From assembly GCA_025403435.1 (NCBI GenBank), contig CM046350.1:8343512-8407511 (forward strand): a stretch of DNA of 64,000 bases, written 5' to 3'. Positions 22,260 to 35,179 of this stretch are shown here, one piece after another. The number at the start of each line of letters is the position of its first letter. The stretch's first letter is position 1. The position numbers were made by a program, and so were the translations under genes. The notes below the pieces were generated by a model, which searched no databases, was not told the DNA's origin, and saw only the letters and a list, made by a program, of their open reading frames with translations. Origin of the DNA: Artocarpus heterophyllus (taxonomy: Eukaryota > Streptophyta > Magnoliopsida > Rosales > Moraceae).

Positions 22260-25200
22260 CCCATAAGGCACACACTCACAGGTTAAGCTTCTTTTATTAT
22301 TATTATTTGACAACATTTTTTAACTATATATAGCTTTTTAAACGGTGTTATATATATGGGTTTTTGGGTTATTAAATCGTCTCTCTCTTCTCTTCAGAGA
22401 TGTATATATGTATATGATCTTATTCACTTAAAAGTGTTTTGTGGGGTTTTTTTTTTTCTTTTTTTTTTTTTGAGTTATACTACTTAAACTACTTGCGTTA
22501 ATTATTAAACACCTGAAAAAATTATAGTCAGCAAAAAGACAAAAAAAAAGAGAGAGAATAGAATAACTGTGAATGAAACCTTATTTTGAGTCCTTTTGGG
22601 TGGGGGGTTGCTGAATATTGATTGTGTGCATGTGTGTGACAATCTTCTGGTAGTCTTGCTATGATGGGTTCTGGTTTCTGCACTGTTATATAAATATATT
22701 AATATATATATATATATATATATTCTGGGTGAAATATGTTCTTCAGGAGCGGCAATACTGCTTTGTCAGGAGATCAGGGAGATAGGTTGTTATTCGGTCA
22801 TTATAATCATTTTCAGCCCAAAAAGTTGGAGAATTGGGAAGAGCAAATGATCATCTCAAGTACTACCACTACCAGTACAACTGTTAATAGTCCTCCTCCA
22901 AGGTTTCCTCTTCATAATATTGTTGATCAAGTAAAGCAAGAGGCCTGTGATCAATAATATGTCCCAAAAAGGCAATAACTTGTACGGCCAAGCAGATCAT
23001 CACGATCAAGGTCAAATATTGCAGCAGCCAAATATTAATAATATTGCTAATTGTGGCAACTGGTCACAAGTTAAAGTTATGCCTGCAGTTTCTTCATCGC
23101 CTAGGTCTTGTATCACTAGTAATTTAGGTAGTACTACTTCTAACAACATGCTGGACTTCTCTTACAACAAGAGCCAAACTACAGATCACTCGGCCAACTC
23201 AGAGGTAACAGATCAAGATCTACAAACTTTTTCATTTTTTTTATTTTTTTGCTCTCCTTTTAATTTTTCCCCTCATGGGCAAAATCATTAACTAGGTATT
23301 TTCTGAGTTAATATTATGTAATCAAGGTTTATATATGTTTTGGATTATTATATATCCTTCTGGGTTTCTCACATACATATATATGTTTACATATATGTGG
23401 CTAACATATTTAAAAGTTATACATAATCAATTTATGTATGTATCTGAATATTGCTGCTTTGATTTGTAGTGTAATAGCACAGCCACCGGAGGAGTAGTGT
23501 GTAAGAAGGCTAGGGTTCAGTCCTCCTCTAGCCAACCACCTCTTAAAGTATAACATATTGACTCTCTGGTCTCTTTCCAAATGATACATACATTCAAGTA
23601 AATATATAAACACCTACATATATGTTTAAAATATTCTAAAAAAATGTTTGCTTATAATTTATATTGCATAATTAGGTGAGAAAGGAGAAGCTAGGTGATA
23701 AAATAACGGCCCTTCACCAGCTAGTTTCCCCATTTGGGAAGGTAAAAATACTAACCAAAACAATTCTATATATTCTCACTTATATAAACTTGAACCATAT
23801 TATTTTACATTTTTCTTTTCAGTTTTCTATAAACCATGTAAAAAGATTAAGAGTTTTTCCTTCTTCTCTCCCTTTTTCTCCCCCTTCCTCTTTTTAAATT
23901 TGGCTGCTCAGATCAAAGCTATAATCTTTTCAGTTCAACCCTTTTTCTTTTTTCATCCTGGATTCTCTGTTGACATAAAAAGGAAACGAGAGAAAGATGA
24001 CTTGGGTTATTGCGGTGTATGTGTGTGTATGTTTGTGTTTCTCTTTTGCAGACCGACACTGCTTCTGTCTTGTTAGAAGCCATTGGGTATATCAGATTCC
24101 TTCAGAGTCAAATTGAGGTGATGTTTCTACTTTCTTCCCAACTTCCTTATATACATACATACATTTAAATATATGGACCATGCATACGACAACTAATGTA
24201 TGTTTTGAAACCGTTAGTTCAGATAAAAATTATTTCTTCGTAAATTTGATGCACGTTTTGAAACCGTTAATTCAGATAAATGTTATTCTTTTTTTTCCAT
24301 CAATTTGATGGCTGAAAGTCACAAGTAGGTTTTTTTTTGGCCAAAGAAATTGCCTAAGTCATAATATGTAATCAGTTGTATATTTATATATGTATATGTA
24401 TATATCTCACTTCTGAGTACTGAAAGCATACGGTTAAAGTTTTCAATAACTCATGCTTTTTTAACTAAACATTCTTTAGTTATGGTAGTCATGATAAATA
24501 GCTTTATTCTCTTTTTTTTACTGATTCAGTGTCTCTTCCTTTGATGCAGGCTCTGAGCTCCCCTTACTTGGGCCATGCATCAAAAATCATGAGGAATCAA
24601 CCATATGTAAGTACTAATTTTTAATACCCCATTTTCCAAAGCAAATAATATATGTATGAAAACCAAATTATAATCCTCAACTATATCTTTCTCTCTCTTT
24701 TGCTCTCTCTCACACACACATATAGAGAAGGCACATATATATCGTCTTGGTAAATATATAATTGATGAGAGAGAGAATTGGTCAGGTTCAAGGAGAAAGT
24801 AAATATTAATGTGTGTTTCCTGAAGACTATATGGTCAGGACTGCTTTATTGGATCCATCCCCCCACTAAAAGCAAGTGGGGAATCCTGTGTATATAAAAA
24901 AGAAAAAAAAAAAAATTTCTAGCCAAAACAATTGAAGAAAAGCAAAGCATCTTATGAACTATTTAATTAATTATTCCTAGCTAGAGAAAAGCACAGAAAG
25001 AAAACTAGCTTCTAAGCTTTACAAACTTTAGCATCATATATAATTATTTTTTAAGCTAACCTAATTAGTGTACAGGACCAAAAAGGAAATATACATATAT
25101 ATGTATATATAATATAGTAGAGAGACATGGAAAATACTAATATCTTTCTTCTTTTACTTTTTCCTCCCCATTGAACTATTCAATAACAGCTGCCTGCTGA

Positions 25201-25595
25201 AAAGAAAAGCTGTATGTTCTAAAATAATATGATTTTTTCCCACTTTTCTAGACAAAGTTGTTGCAATAAAATTGATTAATTAACAAAACCCCTTCATTAT
25301 TTGACTACCTGTTCGTCTCCATATACATCTAATTTATATTTTAAATATACCATCATTGTTATTATTACGATAATCATCACATATAACTTTTGCCCTAGTT
25401 TTATTTATCATTATACATATTCTTAATTTATATACTTAACCATGTATGATTAATTAGGACATTGAAGGGCAAGAAAAGCTAAAGGACCTAAGAAGTAGAG
25501 GACTGTGCTTGGTTCCTGTATCTTGCACTCAGCACGTTGGAAGTGATACTGGAGCTGATTATTGGGCTCCGGCTAATTACGGCAGTGGGTTCTGA
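22059..25595 (+). CDS. bHLH68: bHLH68/bHLH133-type transcription factor, with an apparent frameshift in exon 2
   Basis: Seven exons: 22059-22222, 22747-23204, 23470-23547, 23676-23741, 24052-24117, 24550-24606 and 25458-25595, about 341 aa in total. It begins [14 protein letters not shown] and continues [11 protein letters not shown] and [13 protein letters not shown], the signatures of the bHLH68/bHLH133 group. The bHLH region spans exons 3-6 ([42 protein letters not shown]), and the tail is [20 protein letters not shown] then YWAP. The basic region lacks the usual His-Glu-Arg, so it is an atypical bHLH and E-box binding is uncertain. Exon 2 is not open throughout: the first frame stops at 22955-22957 just after a VKQE (SUMO-consensus) motif, and the C-terminal part continues in the +1 frame. 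A 1-nt indel, an assembly error or a small unrecognised intron (GT at 22931, AG at 23027) would explain this. All other junctions keep frame. Confidence 0.82.
22703..22724. repeat. TA microsatellite in bHLH intron 1
   Basis: A (TA)n run just upstream of the exon 2 acceptor. A (CT)n run at about 22228-22260 follows the intron 1 donor. Confidence 0.8.
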
Positions 25596-28500
25596 CTTTG
25601 ATGATCGCTATAGCTATCTAAGCTTTAAAAAAAAAATATTCGCATTTTCATTATTTTTAATTTTTATTAATTTGAATATGGAGCTTTTTGTAAAAGTGAT
25701 TTAACATCATGAGCACTCACTCTGCTATGATTCAAGACTGATTGCTCATGATGCTATTCCCAGCTTTTAATATTATCGATCGGTCTAATATTTAAGTAGC
25801 AGTGCTTAGTTAATTGTTCTTGGTTAGTAGTACCAGTACCCTTTTTCACACAAAGATGGGATTTAAATATAGTATTCTTGTTTTTCTTTTTGGTAGGAAG
25901 AGTAAAGTCATGCCTATCTTGTATTAATTATCAATATTTGTAGCTTTATGTGACATTTGAGCTTATGCCTTAATATCTCGCTGAAAAATTAAGAAGGAAA
26001 TAAAAATTGAAGAGAAGAATTATTCTTAAACAACGACTCAACCACGTAATAATTATGATCTTTTTTTGACAAAGAAAAGTATGAAACATTGGTTTGATAC
26101 AAAATGTACCAGTTTGCAAAATAATTTTAAAACATAGATAAATAAACCAAAACCAAACAAATTAAAGAGATTTAGCATAGGAGAAGGAAACTATATATAA
26201 TCTAAAGTGCGCGTAAATCATGTGACCTAAGATGTGCTTAGCTAATAGGGTGTTTAAAAAGTGAGTTGAAACTGAGAGTTTAAACTAAAAATAGTATAAC
26301 ATGTGAAAGTTTTACACTAAAACATATTTTATTTTCCTTTATAATATGTGAAAATTTTACATTATTTAAATTGAAATTGATAAGTTTGAACTGATTTTAC
26401 CAAATGCTCAGTCTTGTATAATTGAGGCATATAAAATTGACAGAGTTAAAGCTAATTCACATGAAACACTGATGAAAAGTACATGCTACAAGTTATAGTT
26501 TGCGTAGAGTACCTAGGTTTCCACATATAAAGACTAGTGCTCGATTAGCAGTCTCGCATCAGCAGAAAGCCAGAAACTGCCTAAATTTTTACATTCAATG
26601 TGTCTTTTGCCAGCATAGGTTTTACATGCAATATGAAACATTTAGCGCATTCAATAGTAAAAGGGCTCTTAATTCTATGGATTACAAATTAATCATCAAT
26701 TGAGAGTAGTTGAATATATATTGAGGCCCGTTTTATCTACACCAAATATAAAAATTAACCTGTAAAAAGCTAAATTCTGAAGTCCCTCCTTCCTCCGCTG
26801 ATACAAACTGTTGCTACATAATCTGTGTCCATATACACCCGCACCTGAGTAGTAGTTTATAAAAAGCATGTTTAGGAATATAGTTCGAGCTAAAAAATGC
26901 TAATTCGAACTGATTTTAGTATAATATTTGCTCTTAAAGAATTTGAATTATTCTTTAATTGCTATAAGCTTATAAATTCGAATTGTTGATTCAAACAATG
27001 TTACGTAACGCACTAAAAGTTCCATATCATATGTAAGCTAGAATATGGTCGCTTGAAGTCCACAAAAGAATGAGAAATTAGTATTGATGCGGGTCATGCA
27101 TATATGTACATAGTGTAAGTCTCTTGAGCATATGCCTCCTGATCAGTCTGTTTGATCAGCTGATCGAATATTGCATTAACTATAAGCAGAGTACAATAAC
27201 GACCCCACTCTTTTTGTGTCTTTTCTTGATCATCAATACTTTTGGAGATTGCACTTCTCACCCACTGGTGACTTATTTGACTTCGGGTCCCACACGCTCT
27301 TCATGCGTTATCTTGACGCCATATTTTACATCACAATTGATCATCACAAGCATATAATAACAAACCCATATAAAAAACCAAAAAATAATAATTTAAAAAC
27401 AAGTTTATAGTTTGAAGTTTGAACTAACAAATGATTTTGACTAATTAGTTTCGCAAGTTTTAGTCATATTTATTGAGGAAAAAAAGTGATGTATAGCAAT
27501 ACAATTTGAGCTCTATCTATGTAGCAATAACACTATTTATAAATTTGATAATATCCATGTAATGACATATGAGAATAATATTCTTGTTGAGATGTCCATT
27601 TCTTCAAAAAAAAAAAAAAAAGAAAAAGAAAGAAACAAGATGTCCATAATTTCTTCCTAATAAAATTCCATGATATAATCTTGTAGAACCAGAAATTATA
27701 AACAGTTTTTGCACTTCCTTTTGTTTGCTTTATTTTGATATCAAATCAGTTCTCATCGATTTAGTAGTTGCAGAAAATAATAATTAATCACTTTATAAGA
27801 TGCGAATAATCTCGATTGTCGGCAAATAAAAGGAATGAATTATTAGCTATAACTATATAATTAACGCTTGTATGTGTCAATATATATTATATATAATAAT
27901 GTCATTGTTAATTCGGTTAACAAGCACATAAAAAATAAGATAGTTAACAAAAGTAGAAAAATATTTTAGGCAATAATGCACAAAAAAAGGTGCCACTACG
28001 TATTCTACTATTTTATATATACTTAATTTGTCAATATTTAACACATATTAACATGTTATAATATATACTTCAATGAGTGTAATTAATTTGTAAGAAGAGG
28101 TAGGCCAACAGTATTGATTAATAAATTGTCTTCTAAAAAAATGCAATTCACCAACATTTTTCTAATATTTGTGGTCGTCATTTCTTCATACTTAATAAGA
28201 TCAGAACTCTGTGGTTCTTGAAATAAGACAATTCTCTACAAGAAAAGCATGTGAATAGTTAAATCCATATAAAGACAAAATGAAGAATACGAATCCGGAA
28301 AAAAACAAAACAAAAAAGTGTGCATGAATACAAACGAGCAACACAAAAATATACCACACTCGTGCTAAGCCTGCAGGTAGAGTTATTCTCATGCTCCACT
28401 GGACACTTGAATAATAAAGCTGGAGAACTTTTCATGACGACTCGTGATCATTACTGGGCAGTAGCCAATAACGGGTTTTTTTTTTTAAATATATTATATA

Positions 28501-28796
28501 TGTATAAGCTTGCACTATATATACATACATATATATATATATATATGATCATGTAGAAATGGCTGATCATGATGTGAATGTTGCCAAAATATGGAGCCCA
28601 TTTTGTCATCTTTATGAATCACTTTAGAGATCGCACTTGAGTGATTGAGCACGCTCCTCAACGTTTCAGGGAGACTATATATATATATATATAATGGGTA
28701 GCTGTGTGCCATCGTAATCGTGACATTTGGGCAACATGTGCATTAGGATCAGAAGAATGAATGCCCATGGTAATTTGGTATATGTACATACATAAA
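25596..28796. other. Intergenic region downstream of the bHLH gene
   Basis: AT-rich DNA with no gene recognised. It includes a MITE-like segment at about 26247-26412 and several A/T runs, among them 27607-27623. The short open frames have no motifs. The region ends at the left LTR of the copia element. Confidence 0.55.
26247..26412. repeat. MITE-like element, hAT-style ends
   Basis: The segment opens TAGGGTGTTTAAAAAGTGAG and closes with ACCAAATGCTCA, imperfectly inverted ends. The interior has TATAACATGTGAAAGTTTTA-type motifs also found near 19810, 45590, 46800 and 63430. The boundaries are approximate. Confidence 0.4.
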
Positions 28797-29340
28797 TGAA
28801 GTGGAGGAGTAGATACTACTTTGTTGATATATAAGGAAATATAATCGAGAAGTAGGTACTCCTTTGTCTGCTTTTTTGTTAACATTTGAAGGAAGAACAC
28901 AAACAGGAAAAGAAAAAAACAAGGAAAAAGAAAGAAAGGAAAAGAAGAAGACAAAATAGGAGGAAGCAAAAGAAAAAGAAAAAAAAAAAAGAAAAAACGC
29001 GTTTTAAACGCATAAATAGAGAGAAAGCTCACTTATAAATTGAGCTTCCTTCATTCGTTCACAATATCCCATCCCATTCTCTGAGTTCCTTCCTCAAAGT
29101 CTAAGTGTTTTCTTTGAGTGATAGTTGTGAGGTGTTTCTCTTTTTTTTCTTTTTTTTTCAGAGAGAGGTTTTCATTGTTCTCTCCTTGTGATCTAGAGAG
29201 AAGATTATTTTTCCACAATTTGATAATGACATCCTTCTATACCTGCCACATGAATATAGCCAAAATTGAGTGAACCACGCTAAATATTTGCGTCTATTTT
29301 ATCTTCATTTCACTCATTTCTGGTCTTTATCATCCCAATA
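28797..29340 (+). repeat. Left LTR of the copia element
   Basis: 544 bp, rich in purine runs in its first half (GAAGAA, GGAAAAG) with ACGCGTTTTAAACGCATAAAT following. It ends CCCAATA where the partner ends CCCAACA, then the primer site. Confidence 0.85.
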
Positions 29341-29438
29341 AATGGTACCAGAGTCAAATTCATGCTATAATACATTGTTCACGTATACGACACTATTTAG
29401 GTATATAGGCACTATTCATGTGTACCATTTATAGTGAA

Positions 29439-30240
29439 ATGGTGGCACTCGAGCAGGTCGCAGTGAACAAGATGGCGGCAAAGTTTGAAATAAAAAAGTT
29501 CAACGAAAGCAATTTCACATTGTGGAAAATGAAGACGTAAGTACTTTTGCAAAAGTATAATTGTTTGGCAGCTATCAATGGTAGGACGCAGGAAATCATA
29601 AATGATGGCAAGTGGAATGAGATAGACAACAACACTATTGCCAATTTACACCTGGCACTGGTAGATGGAGTACTATCAAGTATTGCAAAAAAGGAGATAA
29701 TGAAAGAAAATTTGGGATACTCTAACGAAGTTGTATGAGGTTAAGTCACTCCACAACAAGATCTTCTTAAAGAGAAGATTATATACTCTTTGAATGGCAG
29801 AATCAACATTGGTTACCAATCATATCAACATTCTAAATACCCTATTTTCTCAGCTCATGTCATTTGGGCACGTAATAGGGGAAGTGAACTTGCAGAAATT
29901 CTACTTTAAAGTTTACCAAACTTGTATGATTAACTCCTTATCAACTTGACCAACAATATCCTCATGGAGTATTTAGTCTTCGATGATGTTGTAGCCATAG
30001 TTCTAGAAGAAGAAAGTCGACATAAGAACAAGGAAGATAGATTGGCAAGCTCACAGCAGGCAAAGGTTTGACGATGATGCAAAAGGAGATCAACAAAATG
30101 TGGCCCTAGTAGGAGCCAAAGTCATGGTAGATCAAATTCTAGAAGTAAGAAGAACATCAAGTGTTGCAACTGTGGCAAGAAAAGGCACATGAAAAAGGAT
30201 TGTTGGGTAAAAAGAGTGACGAAAACAATTCTCAAGGGAA
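29439..30240 (+). pseudogene. Copia gag remnant with CCHC zinc knuckle
   Basis: It starts MVALEQVAVNKMAAKF at 29439 and continues FNESNFTLWKMKT, a typical copia gag N-terminus, then reaches a stop at about 29538. Further gag-like sequence follows in broken frames. A CCHC knuckle (CCNCGKKRHMKKDC, with Cys-x2-Cys-x4-His-x4-Cys) lies at 30162-30203. The retroviral-type nucleocapsid function is lost because of the stops. Confidence 0.8.
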
Positions 30241-31121
30241 TGTAGTGAGTCCCTCGATAATGGTGGCATTCTATGTAGCAAAACAACAATAATTGTTGAA
30301 GGCAGACATAAGCTCACTAATGCATGGATCATAGATTCAAGAGCAACATGGCATATGACTTCTCAAAGTGAATGGTTGCACCAACGTAAGCTGACCTCAA
30401 GAGGATCTATATTTATAGAAAATGATCATACCTTAGAGATCGCTAGAATTGGCATTATCAAAATGAAGATACATGATAGTATTATTAGCACCATACAAGG
30501 TGTACGACTTATGAAGGGTCTGAAGAAGAATCTATTGTCTTTGGGACAATTAGATGATGCTGGATGCAAGACTTGTATAGAGAAAGGGATCATGAAAATT
30601 GTCAAAGGCGTGCTTGTAGTCACGAAGGCAGAGAAGGTGGCTGCTAATCTGTACAAGCTTTTGGGAGAAACATACTAGGAGAGAAAGTCATCTGTTGCAT
30701 AGACTAGTTCGGGAGAAAAATCAATGATGATGTGGCATCGTAAGCTCGGCCATATGTCAAAATTAGGCTTCAAGATCCTCTTTGAATAAGGACTACTATG
30801 TGGGCTCAAACTAGTAAAACTACCATTTTGTGAGCATTGTGTTATAAGCAAGCAAAACAAATTGAAGTTCAACATGATCAACAGCTAAGTGCAAAGGAAT
30901 CTTAGACTTGATCTACTTAGATGTTTGCAAAGCACCAGTTTTATCCCTAGGAGGGGCAAGATAATTTGTATCTTTTATCGATGATTACTCTAAGAGATGT
31001 TGGGTGTATCCAATCAAGAAAAAAGCATATATGTTTCCAGTCTTCAAAGTATTCAAAGCGTGGGTAAAACTTGAATCTGAAAAAAAGATCAAGTGTCTAA
31101 GAACTGATAATGGATGAAATA

Positions 31122-33546
31122 TGTAACGGCCCTATATGGGGGTTAACAGTTTTTAATGAGATAAAATAAAAATAAATAATAAAAGTAAAATCTTAAAAAT
31201 AAAATTTGCCCGGGACTTAAATGAAAACTCTCAACTCAAAAATAAAAATATAAACGACAAATAAACCACAGTTTTAATGTAGCACCTTAAATTTAATAAT
31301 ATAAACTGTTGTCATCATCATTTTAACCCTCAACACATTGTAATACAGTCACAGAAAGTAACAATTGATGCTTACATTATCATGAAGAACATTCTCAACG
31401 ATTGAAGCAGTCCCAATGTAATATAGCTACATCACTTCCTCAACTATATTTCTCGTAGCCACCTCACACTTAGTGAGTCCTGAAAAGATATAAACATAAG
31501 GGAATGAGCAACACTATGCTCAGTAGAGAAAGCCATTACTCACCTTTAGGTTTTTATCATTACCACATTAAAATCTGCATGGTCAGTAAGTCACATCATA
31601 TTCCAGATTATGAGGTTTATTATGATCACATCTTATGGATACCGTAGTTAATCATTACCAAGTGTCATAATTACACATTTATACAAATATTACCAATCAT
31701 CATTGTTCCTAGGTATCCATGTTAAATTGAGTATCACTCAACTCATCGAAACCCAAATGGGCGCACTTGATCACCCTATAAACATTCCAAGGGTGTTCCG
31801 GTGAGGGGACATCAAGCCCCGAGTCCTCACCAAATCAATTCCTGTACAGTGTGTTCTGGGACTTTCAACCCAAGGAAGCGTCATCACCTTCCCCCTATTT
31901 TACCTTTTAGGGTATTCATGCCCAAGGACGTAACCGTCGCCCTTTTCATGTCTCACAATTTCTCTATATTAAATCATTATTAATAGAGTTAATTTTCCTA
32001 ACCATGCTTCTCAATTTATAACATATGTCAATTCATTATGTTCCTCGCCGTACAATACAAGACGAGTCCATGTCATAGTTTCATATGTGATACTCATATA
32101 ATATCAGTTCAACATAGATATATATATATTGCGGCAAAACAATCAATTTAATTCTATAAAAACCTTACAAAAGATGAGTAATAGAATCCCTACCTTTCAA
32201 GCTTATCAACAGTCTCTTAATCCTGGAATCAATTAACGTTAGCTCCATACTCCCTTGATCTTGAACTCCAAGCAAAACAGATCCAGTTGTATCTCGCTGT
32301 ATCTACGAAGCATCCTCTGTAGTGCTCCTCGAGCGACTATGAATGGCTAGGAATGCTTCCTGGAGATCATACATTCTTGAAAACGTCATTCTGGACTCCG
32401 ATACTGCTGTTTGAATCGCCTCGATTCGCATGCAGTCGGTACCGGATGATTTTCATCGGAGTGGAATTTGCTCGAACGGAGGTCACCATTGCATCCAGAG
32501 CATCGAAACGAGTCAGGAGGCGGTCTCGGATCTTCGATCGGAGGTCCGGATCACAAAATTCCAATTTAGCCTTTGACTGGCCGTTGACCGGCGTTGACCA
32601 CCGTTGACCGGCGTTGACCGACTTTGACCGTCGTTGACCGGCGTCAATCGGGGTCCGTTGGCAGCTGGGCTCGGGCCTACCCCCCCTAAATCTACCCTTC
32701 TGAGTCCAATGGCGGGGTCAATTTCACCCAATTCTGCCTCTAACATAGCGGGTCGTGAAGTACAACGTCGGTAGAAATGGATGAGCTCCGATCTTGATTC
32801 TCCGATGATGGAAACCTGAAATTGGCTGAGGGCTTTTGCTACCCATCCTCCTATGAGCATTTCCCCTCATCCAATTTGAAGAAACGTGGCTGGGAAGAGC
32901 CAAAACGGAGACTCCCGCGGCGGTTGACGGCGGCGTTGGCCGTTCTCCGGCGAAACCGGCTCCTTCCGTGCAATTGATCGAGGGGTTTTACTCCCCTTGA
33001 TCCTCTGAACTCATTGGGAGGGGTGGTGTCAGTCACCTCCTCCGGCAAGGCGGAGTTCCACCATGGGGGCGGCGGTGCACGGCGGCAATAGACGGGCGGA
33101 GCAATCCGGCGGTTGTTGAGCTGCCACCAAGGGTGGTTTTTGTTCCTCTCATCACGGTGGTCGTGTAGGAACAAGAATCACGTCGATCGGACGTCGGACG
33201 GCGAAGATATCTCGTCGAAAAGAAATGGGTTTTGCCGCCACTTTGGGCGGCGCGTGTGGTCTCCTCCAGCGGCGTTTTGGGCGGCGCGGCACCTCGTTGG
33301 ACTCAGCTCGTCGAGAGCTTTCCATTGGTGCGGGAGGTGTCGAAAAATAACGCCGGAATCTCAAACGAGATTTGAGGAGAAAGAGAGAAAATTCTAGAGA
33401 GAGAAAGAGGAGAGAGAAAATTCTAGAGAGAGAAAGAGGAGAGAGAAAGTGTCGAGTTTCTCTCAATTTTCTGATTTTTTTTTTATATATATACTAAAAA
33501 TTAATCTAATTACCTTAATACCCTTAGGGGAATAACGGGTGTCACA
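31122..33546 (-). repeat. Copy 2 LTR (3' LTR in element sense)
   Basis: 2425 bp. U5/R are close to copies 1 and 3, and the U3 is GC-rich with the W-box array. It contains two copies of a 28-bp GAGAGAAAGAGGAGAGAGAA-type unit where the partner LTR has one. Confidence 0.95.
32573..32639. promoter_or_regulatory. W-box array in copy 2 U3
   Basis: Seven TTGAC cores on the + strand at 32573, 32584, 32594, 32604, 32614, 32624 and 32634, each followed by C or T (TTGACY, the WRKY site). Six are spaced exactly 10 bp apart, one helical turn. In element sense the array lies upstream of a TATA-like run (about 32115-32130). The function is inference. Confidence 0.6.
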
Positions 33547-33562
33547 GCTCTACCCCCCTTAA
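33547..33562 (-). other. Polypurine tract of copy 2
   Basis: TTAAGGGGGGTAGAGC on the - strand, adjoining the 3' LTR as in copies 1 and 3. Confidence 0.85.
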
Positions 33563-34489
33563 AGAAATTTCGTCCTCGAAATTTCAATTCTAGTAATACT
33601 AGTAAAAATTATGATTCCAATTCTGAGTCTAAACCGTTAATGTTGTTTGTCCTCCAAATTTAAGTTATCGTATCTCCACTTATTTACTTGCATAATAAAT
33701 CTTACTCCTAAATCCCTCAATGAGAGTATTTCTGACAAGTTTCAACTTATAACACCGTATAATAGTCTAAGAATTTGATCAGGCATACATATTGACCATA
33801 TCATGATTCCAGTCCTTCATTGTCCATGGACTGTGATTTACAATCACATTTAAGGAGATTGCCAGAGAAATTTTATATACTTCATCTTTAGGTTCCTTTC
33901 CCTTTTTAAGTAAGGAAAAGTCAAATATATTTGATTTCATACCTCAACTAATAAACTAAAACATAATCATAAAACATATATCACAAACACTTCTATTCAA
34001 AACCATACATTAAACTTATTCATAGAGATATTAAACGGAATCTCTGGTTGCAAACATACCCGACATATTTTTCATTAAACAGCTATCCTCATGACACAAA
34101 CATTCAACCCAAATAATATACTCATATTTCATATGGAATATCCCCATAACTGACTCTGGTACTTCCACATAATATTAACAGAATATTACACATTACAAAC
34201 ATGATACGGATACGTTTCGAGAGTACAAGGCACTCCGTATACCAGCTATCCATATCATGCATGCTTAGAGGATACAAAAACATCGATAAACAAAAGATCG
34301 GACCTTAAGAAGGATGCGTTTCGAGAGCATCAAGTACTCCGTATCCAGCCATCCCGGCATTAGGCTCAATGAATTTAAAAGATTGAACAACAACGTACCA
34401 CAAGAAACACAGAATACAAGGCAAACGGTTATTCGTAACACACGAAATACGGACACACATGCCTACATGCCAAAGATAAAACAAAAAGA

Positions 34490-35179
34490 TTACAGATGGA
34501 GATTCAAATCAATTGGCCGCTCCCGGCTTTCCTTTTCCCATTCAAGCTTGGATGTTGCAGTGTCGGATTCTGGATGTATGATTTGCATTTTATCTATCAA
34601 TTCCTCAGCTGTTGAAGCAGTGACAAAGATTTGTCTCTCCGATTCTGTAGTGATGTTTTCTTCCACAGCGTAATCTAGAAATTTCAAAAGACCGTCATAA
34701 AAACCCTTTACGTTCAGCAGTCCCAAAGGTTTGGAATAAAAGCCCAACAATTGCCCACAAGCAACTATAAATATTTCCTCAAGAGTACCTAGACCACCAG
34801 GTAATGCTATAAAAGCATCAGAATTATAGATTATGTCTTTAAAATTTTTAGGGATACTCCTGACTCCTTCTCCTTTACCTATGGCTTCCTTACAAAGGTT
34901 TCCTTCAACTGGAATATGAGGCCAAATTCTTATATCAGTAGCGTCGCTAGACCTAGCTGCTAGTGCCATATTTACCATCATTTTTATACTACCACCCCCA
35001 TAGATTATGTTAATCTTCTTGCGTGCTAGGACTTGCCCTAAGTGATTTGCAGCTTCTAAATAAGCTTTATCTTTTCCAAGGCTGGAACCACAAAAGACAC
35101 AGACATTCTTTATTTTCTTCGTGGACTGGGAGGTAGACATATTTGGTTTATAGAAGTGGTTGCTTAATGTCTGCTCCAC
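34490..35179 (-). CDS. LOG: LOG-like protein carried by copy 2
   Basis: An intact 229-aa frame with the same motifs as the copy 1 protein (GGGSI, PGGLGTLEE) and the same loss of the Arg-Lys pair. By eye I count eight nucleotide differences from copy 1, five of them amino-acid changing (F34L, V83I, K84R, K173E, R216K). That ratio gives no sign of strong recent purifying selection, but the frame is undamaged. Confidence 0.83.
   Translation of the reverse strand: MEQTLSNHFYKPNMSTSQSTKKIKNVCVFCGSSLGKDKAYLEAANHLGQVLARKKINIIYGGGSIKMMVNMALAARSSDATDIRIWPHIPVEGNLCKEAIGKGEGVRSIPKNFKDIIYNSDAFIALPGGLGTLEEIFIVACGQLLGFYSKPLGLLNVKGFYDGLLKFLDYAVEENITTESERQIFVTASTAEELIDKMQIIHPESDTATSKLEWEKESRERPIDLNLHL

Noticed and set aside
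32353..33466. Several 65-115-aa frames in the GC-rich U3 of copy 2, repeated at 38995-40039
   Set aside because: Overlapping frames on both strands in GC-rich DNA are expected by chance; none has a domain, and the old solo LTR does not keep them open.
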